Part shown: positions 22,441 through 31,373 of the stretch, piece by piece | Position numbering within the stretch: position 1 is the stretch's first letter | Layout of the letters: each line of letters opens with the position of its first letter | Source of the DNA: Anaerolineae bacterium | GTDB lineage: Bacteria; Chloroflexota; Anaerolineae; B4-G1; SLSP01 | Direction: 5' to 3' | Length of the DNA: 39,166 nucleotides | Assembly (NCBI GenBank): GCA_025454475.1 | Contig: JALOOJ010000030.1 | Coordinates: 1 to 39,166, forward strand | Notes under the pieces: model-generated | What the model saw: the letters and a program-made list of their open reading frames with translations, nothing else | The model's database searches: none | What the model was told of the DNA's origin: nothing | Translations under genes and position numbers: made by a program

Positions 22441-24489
22441 ATGGCTGGACTTGCGTATCCCTCGACCCGTAGAAGCGATCATGTCGACGACTACCATGGC
22501 ACGACGGTGGCCGACCCGTATCGCTGGCTGGAGGATCTGAACGCGCCCGAGACGGCGGATTGGATCGCGGCGCAGAACGGGCTCACCTTCGACTTCCTGA
22601 GGCAAATCGCCGAGCGGCAGAAGATCCGGGAACGCCTGATTGCTTTGTGGGATTACCCAAAGTTGGGCGCGCCCTTCAGATATGGGCAGCAGTATTTCCA
22701 GTTCCGCAACACGGGACTGCAAAACCAGGATGTTCTGTATGCAATGGAGACGCCGACGGATGAGGGCAGAGTGTTGATCGACCCCAATACGCTCTCCACG
22801 GATGGGACGGTGGCTCTGACGGACCTGGCGATCAGCTGGGACGCCCGGTGGGTCGCCTACGCCACCAGCGCCAGTGGTTCGGATTGGAGGTCCTGGCATG
22901 TCCGAAGCGTAGAAACGGGTGAGGACCTTCGGGATACCCTCGAGTGGAGCAAGTTCGCGGGGACTGCTTGGCTTCCGGACAACAGCGGGTTTTACTATGG
23001 CCGCTATGACGCGCCCGAGGAGGGCACGGAGTATGCTGGGGCAAACTACAATCAGCAGGTCTATTGCCATCGTCTGGGCACCGATCAGGCCGAGGACGAA
23101 CTGGTCTATCACCGGCCCGACCAACCCACTTGGGGATTCAGCCCCAGAGTGACCGATGATGGCGCGTATCTGGTGCTGCACGTGTCGGAAGGGACCGACC
23201 GACGAAATCGCATCTTCTACAGGGCTCTGGACGGTGCCGTGTTTGTGGAGCTCATTGGAACGTTGGAGGCGAGGTTTGACTTCGTGGGCAACACCGGGAC
23301 AGTATTCTACTTCCATACTGATCTCGAGGCCCCCAAGGGCAGAGTCATTGCCATCGATGTAGCGCGATCCGAACCCGAGGCTTGGCGCACTCTGATTGCT
23401 GAAGGAGACGATACACTAGAGTATGTGACGATGGTCCACGACGAGTTCGTACTCATCGCACTCCACGATGCCTATCACCAGATTCGGCGCCATGCGCTCG
23501 ACGGCACAGTCCTGGAGGATATTCCTTTGCCCACGTTGGGATCGGTGAGTGCTCTGACCGGCCGGCGTGAGGACGCCGAGCTGTTTTTCGGCTTCAGTTC
23601 CTTCACGACCCCGCCGACCGCCTACCGCTACGACTTCGGCCGAGGCACCTGCACCGTTATCTACGAACCCCAAGTTCAGTTCAACTCTCAGCCCTATGTG
23701 ACCGAGCAGGTGCTCGCCACCAGCAAGGACGGGACGCGGGTGCCGCTATTCCTCGTGCACCGCAAGGACTGGGTAAAGGACGGTCAGAATCCTACCTTGC
23801 TCTACGGCTATGGGGGATTCAACATCCCTACTACCCCGAGCTTCCAGGTGGCGCGTCTGGTCTGGCTGGAGATGGGAGGCGTGCTCGCTGTTTCCAATCT
23901 TCGCGGCGGCGGCGAGTATGGCGAGGCATGGCACAGGGCGGGCACGGTGCACCAGAAGCAGAATGTCTTCGACGACTTCATCGGTTGTGCGGAGTACCTG
24001 ATCGCTTCAGGGGTGACATCCACCCGGAAACTTGCCATCGAAGGGCGGTCCAACGGTGGGCTGCTCGTGGGCGCGTGCCTGACGCAGCGCCCCGACCTAT
24101 TCGGCGCCGCGCTTCCCGCCGTTGGCGTTATGGACATGCTGCGTTTTCACAAGTTCACCATTGGCTGGGCGTGGGTCAGCGACTACGGCTCCGCCGAGGA
24201 TCCGGACGAGTTCCAGACGCTCTATGCCTATTCACCGGTCCACAATACACGTCCTGCCATCTACCCGCCGACGCTGATCCTGACCGGTGACCACGACGAC
24301 CGCGTGATGCCTGCGCACTCCTACAAGTTCGCCGCAGCCATGCAGGTTGCCCAGCGGGGTGAGGCTCCGATCCTGATTCGGATCCAGACCAACACGGGGC
24401 ACGGTGTTGGAAAGCCCACGCAACTACTCATCGAGGAGCGGGCGGATATGTGGGCATTTCTGGTGTGCGCGCTCAGAATGGAAGAATAG
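22441..24489 (+). CDS. Prolyl oligopeptidase family serine peptidase (S9A)
   Basis: This 682-residue protein has the normal length of the family. ATG 22441 is chosen because TTGGAGG lies just upstream and the promoter would miss any earlier start. The N-terminus YPSTRRSDHVDDYHGTTVADPYRWLED is the standard S9A opening. Residues about 75-410 form the seven-bladed propeller, and the alpha/beta hydrolase domain follows. The catalytic triad is Ser537 (GRSNGG), Asp619 (GDHDDRV) and His654 (NTGHG). Such enzymes cut short peptides after proline. No signal peptide is present, so it probably acts in the cytoplasm, perhaps on imported peptides. The gene is single and ends in an inverted repeat shared with the convergent kinase gene. 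Confidence 0.96.
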   Translation: MAGLAYPSTRRSDHVDDYHGTTVADPYRWLEDLNAPETADWIAAQNGLTFDFLRQIAERQKIRERLIALWDYPKLGAPFRYGQQYFQFRNTGLQNQDVLYAMETPTDEGRVLIDPNTLSTDGTVALTDLAISWDARWVAYATSASGSDWRSWHVRSVETGEDLRDTLEWSKFAGTAWLPDNSGFYYGRYDAPEEGTEYAGANYNQQVYCHRLGTDQAEDELVYHRPDQPTWGFSPRVTDDGAYLVLHVSEGTDRRNRIFYRALDGAVFVELIGTLEARFDFVGNTGTVFYFHTDLEAPKGRVIAIDVARSEPEAWRTLIAEGDDTLEYVTMVHDEFVLIALHDAYHQIRRHALDGTVLEDIPLPTLGSVSALTGRREDAELFFGFSSFTTPPTAYRYDFGRGTCTVIYEPQVQFNSQPYVTEQVLATSKDGTRVPLFLVHRKDWVKDGQNPTLLYGYGGFNIPTTPSFQVARLVWLEMGGVLAVSNLRGGGEYGEAWHRAGTVHQKQNVFDDFIGCAEYLIASGVTSTRKLAIEGRSNGGLLVGACLTQRPDLFGAALPAVGVMDMLRFHKFTIGWAWVSDYGSAEDPDEFQTLYAYSPVHNTRPAIYPPTLILTGDHDDRVMPAHSYKFAAAMQVAQRGEAPILIRIQTNTGHGVGKPTQLLIEERADMWAFLVCALRMEE

Positions 24490-24588
24490 AGAATCTGGGG
24501 ATGCACGAATCATGGAGACGGAAAGCGGGGCTCGCCATCTCCAATCCTCCGTTCTCCTGTTCCTTTGTTCTTCCATTCTCTGATTCTC
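24475..24588. repeat. Large imperfect inverted repeat between convergent genes
   Basis: AGAATGGAAGAA (24475-24486, which includes the last codons of the peptidase) is the exact complement of TTCTTCCATTCT (24568-24579). GAGAATC (24489-24495) faces GATTCTC (24582-24588), and GGAGACGG (about 24514) is near-complementary to CCGTTCTCC (about 24550). The T-rich right side (CCTTTGTTCTTCC) supplies a tract for plus-strand termination. It fills the whole gap between the two convergent stops and is probably a bidirectional terminator derived from a repeat. Confidence 0.65.
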
Positions 24589-25936
24589 AGTGCAGTTTGT
24601 ACACCGAGCCGCCGATGAACTCGCGCACGTGAGAGGTGGCAGGGATCGCGGATTCGTCCTCGATGGGAATCAGGGCCTGAAGCAAGCGATGTACTCGTTC
24701 GGCGCGCAGATAGGCGTCCATTCGATTGGGGTCGTCCCTGTACTCCCGCACCCACTGCGCGAAGTTTGCGAAGAGCCGTGCGCGCATTACAGGTAGCTCG
24801 TAAGGCGTGGCGCTGTTCACCACGTAGTCCGCTGTGTTGACGTAGGGGATGATGTGGCGCAGCTCGCTGCTGCGCACGTAGTGCCAGTGCTCCAGCGTCT
24901 GGCGTGGATCGTAGGCGCGCTCACGGGCATCGCGGACCATCCGTCGCATCAGCCGCAGGTCGGTGAACCGGATGTACTGGTTGTCTGGCCCCTTCATCTG
25001 CAGCAGGGTCTCAATGTAGAGCTTGAACTTCTGCGCGTCGGGGATCGCAGCTGTCATGCCCTCATAGAGGCCATGGAGGCTGTCGATCAGGATCAACTGG
25101 TCGTCGTGCACCTGCATCGGGGTTACGTCCAACTGGCGCTTCCCCGTCTTGAAGTCGTAGCGGGGCAACATGACCTCTTCCCCCGCGATCAGGCGCTGGA
25201 GGTGCTCGTTGATCAAGGCCAGATCCAGGGCCTGTGGGGTCTCGAAATCATAGTCACCATACTCATCCCTGGGGTGCATCTCCAGGTCGAAGAAGTAGTT
25301 GTCGACGTTGAGCGCTACCAGGCTCAGCCCTGCCGTCTTCAGACGTTCCTCGAGCTTGGCCGTCGTGGTTGTCTTGCACGAGGACGACGGGCCGGCGATG
25401 ATGGCGACTCGCAAAGCCTCACGCCGGTGGAGGATGCCGGCGAGCGCATCATCCACATCCTTTTCGTAGGCCTCGTCGGACTCGCGGACGATTTCGGCGA
25501 ACTCCCCTTTCGCGATGCGCTCGTTGAGCCTGAACACGTTGTGGACGCTGTGATCGACCGACCAGTTGAGCACTTCCCACAGCTTCCGGTAGGGGATGTT
25601 CTCCGGATCGCGCTGTGTCCGCACCTCTGTCCTGCGCTCACGCCGCATCGCGCGTTCCTGCCGGTAGAGGATGTAGGCTTTGGCAGTCCGTGCGTGGCCC
25701 TGCTCGATTAACACCTTCTCCACGACGTCCTGGATCTCTTCTACCGTGGGGACCTTATCCCCGGTGCACGTCTTCCGCAGGATTCCGACCACTGCATCGG
25801 CAAGGCGCTCTGCTGTCTGTCGATCGCGTCCGCCGACGGCGACTGCCGCGCGGTAGATGGCGTTGGCGATCCGCTCACGGTTGAAGGGTACGACAGCACC
25901 GGTGCGCTTCACAACGTGCGTTAGACACTGGGACAT
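24587..25936 (-). CDS. ATP-cone domain fused to a uridine-kinase/phosphoribulokinase-like domain
   Basis: A 449-residue protein; the ATG follows a GGAGG SD (GGAGGATAACG). Residues about 6-95 are an ATP-cone (VVKRTGAVVPFNRERIANAIYRAA, PTVEEIQDVVEKVLIEQGHARTAKAYILYR), the nucleotide-sensing domain best known from ribonucleotide reductase and NrdR. From about residue 178 a P-loop kinase of the uridine kinase/PRK type follows: VAIIAGPSSSCKTTTTAKL with K188, VDNYFFD, YDFETPQALDL, LPRYDFKTGKR, LILIDSLHGL. The P-loop has Cys where Gly usually precedes the Lys, a change seen in this kinase subgroup. It likely phosphorylates a nucleoside or sugar phosphate under nucleotide control. It is divergent from lexA. 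The substrate is unproven. Confidence 0.88.
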   Translation of the reverse strand: MSQCLTHVVKRTGAVVPFNRERIANAIYRAAVAVGGRDRQTAERLADAVVGILRKTCTGDKVPTVEEIQDVVEKVLIEQGHARTAKAYILYRQERAMRRERRTEVRTQRDPENIPYRKLWEVLNWSVDHSVHNVFRLNERIAKGEFAEIVRESDEAYEKDVDDALAGILHRREALRVAIIAGPSSSCKTTTTAKLEERLKTAGLSLVALNVDNYFFDLEMHPRDEYGDYDFETPQALDLALINEHLQRLIAGEEVMLPRYDFKTGKRQLDVTPMQVHDDQLILIDSLHGLYEGMTAAIPDAQKFKLYIETLLQMKGPDNQYIRFTDLRLMRRMVRDARERAYDPRQTLEHWHYVRSSELRHIIPYVNTADYVVNSATPYELPVMRARLFANFAQWVREYRDDPNRMDAYLRAERVHRLLQALIPIEDESAIPATSHVREFIGGSVYKLH

Positions 25937-26028
25937 CGTTATCCTCCTGCAGGCGCTTGTTATACCAGATCCTTGTCTCTTATTCTATCACGCTTGGCCC
26001 GGATCTGCCACAAGTTTTCGTCAGGATC

Positions 26029-26057
26029 TTGACATAGAACATATGTGCGACTATAAT
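26029..26057 (+). promoter_or_regulatory. lexA promoter (near-perfect sigma70 consensus)
   Basis: TTGACA (26029-26034) and TATAAT (26052-26057) are both perfect and lie exactly 17 bases apart. This is the strongest promoter in the window, as expected for a gene held down by repression. The leader to the lexA ATG is about 70 bases. Confidence 0.93.
26036..26049 (+). promoter_or_regulatory. SOS box (LexA operator) inside the lexA promoter
   Basis: AGAACATATGTGCG matches the Bacillus-type SOS box CGAACATATGTTCG at 12 of 14 positions. It fills the spacer between the -35 and -10 boxes, so bound LexA would block RNA polymerase. This is the usual autoregulation layout. The divergent kinase gene begins 100 bases away and could also feel it. 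Confidence 0.85.
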
Positions 26058-26083
26058 TGGGATAGTTGGGATACTTGGGAATG
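26057..26083 (+). repeat. Three tandem 9-base repeats at the lexA transcription start
   Basis: TTGGGATAG, TTGGGATAC and TTGGGAATG follow one another directly, beginning at the last T of the -10 box. The first two differ at one position; the third differs by a swapped pair at its end. They span the predicted start and early leader of the lexA transcript. The 9-base phase is not helical. The role is unknown. Confidence 0.75.
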
Positions 26084-26132
26084 TGAGATCAGGCCCTGAC
26101 CCGACACCAAGATCGCACAACGGGAGGTACAC

Positions 26133-26783
26133 ATGATCAAGGAATTGCCGGAACGCCAGCAGAAAGTGATGGATGTCATTGAGGCCTATGTTGCCGATCA
26201 CGGGTTTCCCCCCACCGTGCGCGAGATTGGCGATGCTATCGGTGTCAACTCGACATCCTTGGTGTCCTACTATCTGAAGCGCCTGGAGGAGCGAGGGCTC
26301 ATCAGCCGCGAGCCGTCGATGTCTCGCGCGATCCAGCTCACTGCGCCCGCCACTGAGGCCGTGTTGCTCGAGGTCAGCGACGAGAATGTGGTGGCTGTGC
26401 CTTTCTTGGGCTACATCGCCGCGGGTATCCCCATCAATGTTGAGGCGTTCCCCGGAAACGAGACCATCGAGATTAACCGCGCCTTGTTCGGTCGCGACGT
26501 ATCCGACCTGTTTGCACTCAAGGTGCAGGGTAACTCGATGATCGACGCCCTGATCAACGATGGCGATACCGTCATCCTCAAGCACCAAGAACGGGTTGAG
26601 AACGGGCAGATGGCAGCCGTGTGGCTGGTCAACGAGGAGGAGACCACCCTGAAGAAGGTCTACTATGAGGGCAAGCAGGTCCGCCTGCAGCCCGCGAATC
26701 CGACTATGAACGCGATCTATGTCGCAGCGGACGACGTGCAGGTTCAGGGCAAGGTCGTGCTCGTCATCCGCAAGCTATCATAG
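26133..26783 (+). CDS. lexA: LexA repressor, SOS regulator
   Basis: This 216-residue protein is of normal LexA length. The ATG follows GGGAGGTACAC. Residues 1-65 form the winged helix-turn-helix (LPERQQKVMDVIEAYVADHGFPPTVREIGDAIGV, SYYLKRLEERGLI). The cleavage site is Ala97-Gly98 in YIAAGIP. The catalytic pair is Ser135 (VQGNSMID) and Lys174 (TTLKK) of the S24 self-cleaving domain. RecA filaments on damaged DNA would trigger cleavage and so lift repression. The gene controls its own promoter through the SOS box at 26036. It ends 11 bases before the stop of the convergent protease gene. Confidence 0.97.
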   Translation: MIKELPERQQKVMDVIEAYVADHGFPPTVREIGDAIGVNSTSLVSYYLKRLEERGLISREPSMSRAIQLTAPATEAVLLEVSDENVVAVPFLGYIAAGIPINVEAFPGNETIEINRALFGRDVSDLFALKVQGNSMIDALINDGDTVILKHQERVENGQMAAVWLVNEEETTLKKVYYEGKQVRLQPANPTMNAIYVAADDVQVQGKVVLVIRKLS

Positions 26784-26794
26784 CCGGTGTCTAT

Positions 26795-29700
26795 CTAGCG
26801 ACTGCGCATCACTGTAGGGAGATACGAGCGCCATGGCGTGAAGGTGACCCACAGCGCGCGCTCCCAACGGTTGCCGAGGCCATCTTCGATCAGTGCGTCG
26901 AGGCGGACGGGTGCCTTCCAGACCGAGCCCAGGATGGGAACGGTCAGCAGGTGTTCCTCGTGAGGAGCAAGTGCTCCTGACCAGACCGCAATGCTAACGC
27001 CATGTGTGATGGGCATCGTCGCGGTGATGGGCCCAATGCCCCGCATCATCCAGAGTGTCACTTCGCCCCCGTCTACGCTGCCCTCCCCGCGATTGCCCAG
27101 CAGCAGCGTGACTGAGACAGGCGTTCCCACGCGCAGTTCCGCCGGCTCACCCCAGTGGCTCACCGCGAGATCGGGTCCAGTGCCGTAGAAGAGGGCCTCT
27201 CGGGAAAAACCCAGGCCCCACTCAGGCAGGGTCAAGGTCACGGTCGGTCGCGTTGTCGGTGACGCACCGCCTATCCAGGACGCGGTCCACGTCAAGGACA
27301 CTGGAACCCCGGGCGCGACAGTTGCTGACCAAGCGATCTGTCCGCTGCCTGCATCGTAGATCAGGCCAGGCGACATAGACCCAACCCCCACCACGAAATC
27401 ACCAGGCACCCGGTGGACCATCTGAGACATCAGCGGAATGCGGGCGCTGTTCCTCACAACTAGCGTGAATGTAACTGGGTCGCCGGGAGCGGCTGTCTGC
27501 GGCGTCACCCGCCAGTCACTTCCACCCAGCGGCGACAGCCATCCCACGCCATTGGCCAGGGCTTGAACACGTGTGGGCAGCGGCAGCGCTTCCAGTGGCA
27601 TGGCATAGAAGAGAGTCTGCGCCGCACCCGTCGCTGGCGATCCTGCAGCGATGCCCAATGGTTGTCCCAACTGACCACGCATCACTGGCGTGGCGCTCTG
27701 GCTGGGCTCCACCGTGTGCGACCAGTTCGGGAATGGGAAGCTCAGTGGAACCGGTCCCCACGTTCCACCGGCTGGATGCTCACTCACGCCAGCAGCCTCG
27801 GTTGCCACATCCACCCAATCCGCGCTCAGGATCCCCAGCCGGTCGGCCAGGGACTCGCCTTCGTGGTGATAGACGAAATCCTGGGAAGACAACAACAAGC
27901 GCCCTCCCTGATCGAGATAGGCCATCAAGCGCTGCGCCTCGTCGGTCGTAACGGGCGCATACCAGTCGTAGCCTGTGAACCAGACGACGATAGGGTACAT
28001 CGTGAGCGTTTCAGTGGGCGGCGAGGTTGCCGGCGAGATACCGCCCTGCCCGGATTTTGTGTCCCACAGATCGAAGGGGATCCCAGCGTCGGGCAACGCC
28101 TCCAGGTACTGACCTTCGACCGGATACCAACGATCGTCGTCGACTAACAGGATCGGTGCGGGCGTCTTGGAGGAGACGGACAGGGTCACGGGCCTTGAGG
28201 TGAGGGGCGAGGTTAGCTCCAGCGTCACCAGGTCCGACACGTTAACGCCTGTATCCGCCGGGATAGTTACCGTCAGTGTGACCAGCGCCGTTGTGCATGG
28301 CGGTAGACTGAACACTGGCCTCTGCACGGACGTCTGCCACGCATTGCCCCGGAGGGTGACGTGCACGGTCTCCGTCACGCCTGCGGATGCGATATGGTGC
28401 ACCTCAAGCACATGCGTGATCTGCTCTCCCGGGCGTGCCACAAGGACGGGATCAGTGACGCGCGACAACGTGAGCCCTGCTGTCAGGGGCTCGGTCATCA
28501 GCCAGTCGATGCTGCGCTGTATAATCTCACGTCTCTGGGAAGCATCCGGAATGGCCTCGTACCCGAATCCGAAAAACAACGAGCGGTGGGGGACGCAGAT
28601 ATCCGCAGCTATGCCGGCTGTGCTCCCATCTTCATATCGCCACACCGTGGACGCGCGTTGTGTATCGCGGATGCCAACACTATCGGGGGCGATCTGGTTA
28701 TCAGCGCCACCCTCACCGAAGAGGCTGAGGGTCAATCCTTCAAAGGGGCCCAGCCCGGAAACGGACAGCGCTGGGTCACGCTCTTCGACGAACTGGGTGC
28801 TCATCCGATCCAAGAGATAGGGCTCCAGATATCCCCAGAAGCTTAGTCCACCCCCGTCGAAATAGCCCACGTCCTGCCCACTGAGCAGCAGCCGCCCTCC
28901 GCTGTCCAGGTAATCCATCAGCGCGGACCCAGCCCCAACCAGACCCGGCGAGCCTGAAGGAGACGACCACAGCACGAGGTCGTAGCTCTGCAGTGTACTG
29001 CTCAGCGGTGTGTCGCGTCCGGGGACCTTGATTGTGATCTCATCGTATGCGTAAAGCAGGTCATCCAGCGCCGTGCGCCAGTAGGGGATCTGGCTACCAT
29101 AGTACCAGGCACCCTCATCGACCAGCAGCAGGTTGGGTGACCCCGCCAGCGCGAAATCAAGCACAGTGTCCTCTCCGGCGCGCACAGACACCACACGGGT
29201 CGCGACCCGGTAGCCTAGGCCGCGGACCTGTATCGTGTAGACGCCTACGGGCAACACGAGTGTGTAGACTCCAGCGGCATCCGGCATAGAAGAGACCGGT
29301 GTATCGAGCGCTTGAGCAACCACAGTGGAGGTAACTGGCGCGCCGGTCTCGATTTCGGTCAGATGTCCACGTACCCTGCCCGTGAGCAGACGCGTCAAGG
29401 TGAAGTTGAGTTCGGTCTCCGATTCCGGCAGAATCGTCACACGCGGGAGTGACGTGCTCTGGTAGCCAAAGGCCTGAACGCTCATCGCATATTGGCCCGG
29501 GCTCAGCGCCAGGAAGTAGCCGCCCTCGGCGTTGGTCAGTGCCTCCAGGACTGGACCTCCAGCGCCCGGAGCTGAGGACTGCATCGTTATCCTAGCCCCG
29601 CCCAGAGGCTCCCCGGCGACATTCTGAACAGTGCCTGTGACGATGGAAGGATGGGTCAGCGCCACCAGAGCGGCATAGGCGTCGATGCGCCCCCACCCGC

Positions 29701-31147
29701 TGTCGTTGTTGGGCACCGTGAGGGTCAAAGATTGGGCGGTCCCGGTGATCAGACCCGCCATAGCGCCCACGGATACTGTGGGACTCACCGCCCGCATCAG
29801 AGCGCTCAGCCCCGCAACGTGTGGGGTCGCCATCGAGGTGCCGTTCATGGCCGCATACACGCCACCGGGCACAGTCGATACGACGCCGACGCCGGGCGCA
29901 ACCACCGCCGGTTTCAACTCTCCCCAAGGCGAGGGACCTCGACCCGAGAACGGGGCGACGTCATCGTCGGGGTCACTGGCACCCACCGAGAAGACCGCAG
30001 CGTTGCTGGCGGGGGAGCTGACTGATCCCACGGTCGGCCCTTCGTTGCCGGCGGCGAACACCGGGAATACGCCTGCGGCTTTGAGCGCCTCGATGGCTGG
30101 CAGAAACGTAGTCACATACCCGTTGGTGCTTCCCCAAGACGCGTTGACCACATCAGGAGCGAGGGCCGGGTCCCCACCTGGAGCTATGAGCCATTGTAGT
30201 CCGCTGAGGATCCAGGAGTCATAGCCATAGCCCTCGTTGCTGAGAACCTTCACGCCAATCCACTTTGCGCCCGGAGCGACGCCCGTCGATGCGCCGACCG
30301 CGATCCCGGCGACGTGCGTGCCGTGGCCATAGTCATCGTAGGGGTAGACTCCTTCGTTGACAGCATCGTACCAGGACGAGGTGTGGTCGTAGAGCCCTTT
30401 GCCGAGGGTACCTCGGTAGGCGGGGAGGAGGTCGGGATGCATCCAGTCGACTCCTGTGTCGATGATCGCGACCACGGCCCCGGTGCCGGTGATACCCAGA
30501 TTCGCCCAGACCTGCGGCGCGCGGATGGTCTCGATGCCCCATGGCCACGTGGACGCCACGCCCAGCGTGGAAGGAGCACCTGTATCGGCTTCGACGGTAG
30601 TCGTCCCGGAAGCGCCTTCGTCGCTGCTTGGCCAGGCCTCGGGCTCCACTGTATAGGGCCTGTAGTGATCGAGTCGGATCTCGGAGATGGCAGAAGAGCC
30701 CATGAGCTCGCGAACAAGTGCGGGGTCCGCTGTGAGGGCGAGGCCATTGATCAGCCATAGATCCCTGCGCGCAAGCAGCAAGCCGTGTGCGGAAGCCCCA
30801 TCCAGCATAAGCTGTAGCGGATCCAACGCCGCATCAAACGCGCTCTGTTGTGCTTGGACGAACCGGTGGCGGGCGGCATCAGGATCGCTCGTGTCGCTCT
30901 CACCGCCAATCAGCGCTGCAAGGGGGTCTATATCGCCCTTGGGTAACAACGCGATGATGTGGAGGGGCGCTGCGCTGGGCGCTGCGAGCTCGCGAAGAAC
31001 CTCGGGCGCTGTCCACGGCGTCGTTGCACTCGCACCGGCAGGGGAGACCGGGGCCGCTGCCTCGCCTCGTGAGAGAGCTGGCACCGCTGTACCATAGAGC
31101 GCCCCCAACCCAATCGCCAGCAAAAGCGAGGCCAGGCCTCTTAACAT
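26795..31147 (-). CDS. Giant secreted subtilisin-like serine protease (S8)
   Basis: I start at ATG 31147 (1450 residues) because a signal peptide (RGLASLLLAIGLGALYG) then lies at the very N-terminus, with a GGAG 9 bases upstream. An upstream ATG at 31237 would add 30 residues but lies in the probable promoter (TATAAT, 31213-31208 on this strand). A pro-region runs to about residue 200. The S8 domain has Asp230 (IIDTGVDW), His275 (GHGTHVAG) and Ser438 (GTSMATPHVAG). Two carboxypeptidase-regulatory-like beta domains follow (about 500-660). Then come two related modules starting NLLLVDEGAWYYGSQ (about 670) and PILLVDDDRWYPVEGQ (about 997), and adhesion-type repeats (about 1210-1400). The end YLPTVMRSR resembles a C-terminal tag frequent in secreted Chloroflexota proteins. 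It probably degrades extracellular protein. Confidence 0.92.
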   Translation of the reverse strand: MLRGLASLLLAIGLGALYGTAVPALSRGEAAAPVSPAGASATTPWTAPEVLRELAAPSAAPLHIIALLPKGDIDPLAALIGGESDTSDPDAARHRFVQAQQSAFDAALDPLQLMLDGASAHGLLLARRDLWLINGLALTADPALVRELMGSSAISEIRLDHYRPYTVEPEAWPSSDEGASGTTTVEADTGAPSTLGVASTWPWGIETIRAPQVWANLGITGTGAVVAIIDTGVDWMHPDLLPAYRGTLGKGLYDHTSSWYDAVNEGVYPYDDYGHGTHVAGIAVGASTGVAPGAKWIGVKVLSNEGYGYDSWILSGLQWLIAPGGDPALAPDVVNASWGSTNGYVTTFLPAIEALKAAGVFPVFAAGNEGPTVGSVSSPASNAAVFSVGASDPDDDVAPFSGRGPSPWGELKPAVVAPGVGVVSTVPGGVYAAMNGTSMATPHVAGLSALMRAVSPTVSVGAMAGLITGTAQSLTLTVPNNDSGWGRIDAYAALVALTHPSIVTGTVQNVAGEPLGGARITMQSSAPGAGGPVLEALTNAEGGYFLALSPGQYAMSVQAFGYQSTSLPRVTILPESETELNFTLTRLLTGRVRGHLTEIETGAPVTSTVVAQALDTPVSSMPDAAGVYTLVLPVGVYTIQVRGLGYRVATRVVSVRAGEDTVLDFALAGSPNLLLVDEGAWYYGSQIPYWRTALDDLLYAYDEITIKVPGRDTPLSSTLQSYDLVLWSSPSGSPGLVGAGSALMDYLDSGGRLLLSGQDVGYFDGGGLSFWGYLEPYLLDRMSTQFVEERDPALSVSGLGPFEGLTLSLFGEGGADNQIAPDSVGIRDTQRASTVWRYEDGSTAGIAADICVPHRSLFFGFGYEAIPDASQRREIIQRSIDWLMTEPLTAGLTLSRVTDPVLVARPGEQITHVLEVHHIASAGVTETVHVTLRGNAWQTSVQRPVFSLPPCTTALVTLTVTIPADTGVNVSDLVTLELTSPLTSRPVTLSVSSKTPAPILLVDDDRWYPVEGQYLEALPDAGIPFDLWDTKSGQGGISPATSPPTETLTMYPIVVWFTGYDWYAPVTTDEAQRLMAYLDQGGRLLLSSQDFVYHHEGESLADRLGILSADWVDVATEAAGVSEHPAGGTWGPVPLSFPFPNWSHTVEPSQSATPVMRGQLGQPLGIAAGSPATGAAQTLFYAMPLEALPLPTRVQALANGVGWLSPLGGSDWRVTPQTAAPGDPVTFTLVVRNSARIPLMSQMVHRVPGDFVVGVGSMSPGLIYDAGSGQIAWSATVAPGVPVSLTWTASWIGGASPTTRPTVTLTLPEWGLGFSREALFYGTGPDLAVSHWGEPAELRVGTPVSVTLLLGNRGEGSVDGGEVTLWMMRGIGPITATMPITHGVSIAVWSGALAPHEEHLLTVPILGSVWKAPVRLDALIEDGLGNRWERALWVTFTPWRSYLPTVMRSR

Positions 31148-31315
31148 CCGGTATCCGTTCTCCAATAGACCCTCTCCATACCCAACTACAGCTCGCTGTG
31201 CCAGTCGATTATAGACCCGAACGGCAGTTGTGCTCATTTTGGTCAGGACTATACTGTGGGCATTGAGGTTGGGCGCAATGAAACTTACACGATTTCCAGC
31301 TCAACACGCTGCATA

Positions 31316-31343
31316 TTGACATGCTGGTGGGTTGTGCTAAACT
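31316..31343 (+). promoter_or_regulatory. Promoter of the first response-regulator gene
   Basis: A perfect TTGACA (31316-31321) lies 16 bases before TAAACT (31338-31343), giving a start near 31350 and a leader of about 25 bases. The same intergenic region carries the probable minus-strand promoter of the protease. Confidence 0.7.
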
Positions 31344-31373
31344 AGATGAGATGTACGAGCGAGGAGGTACGTT

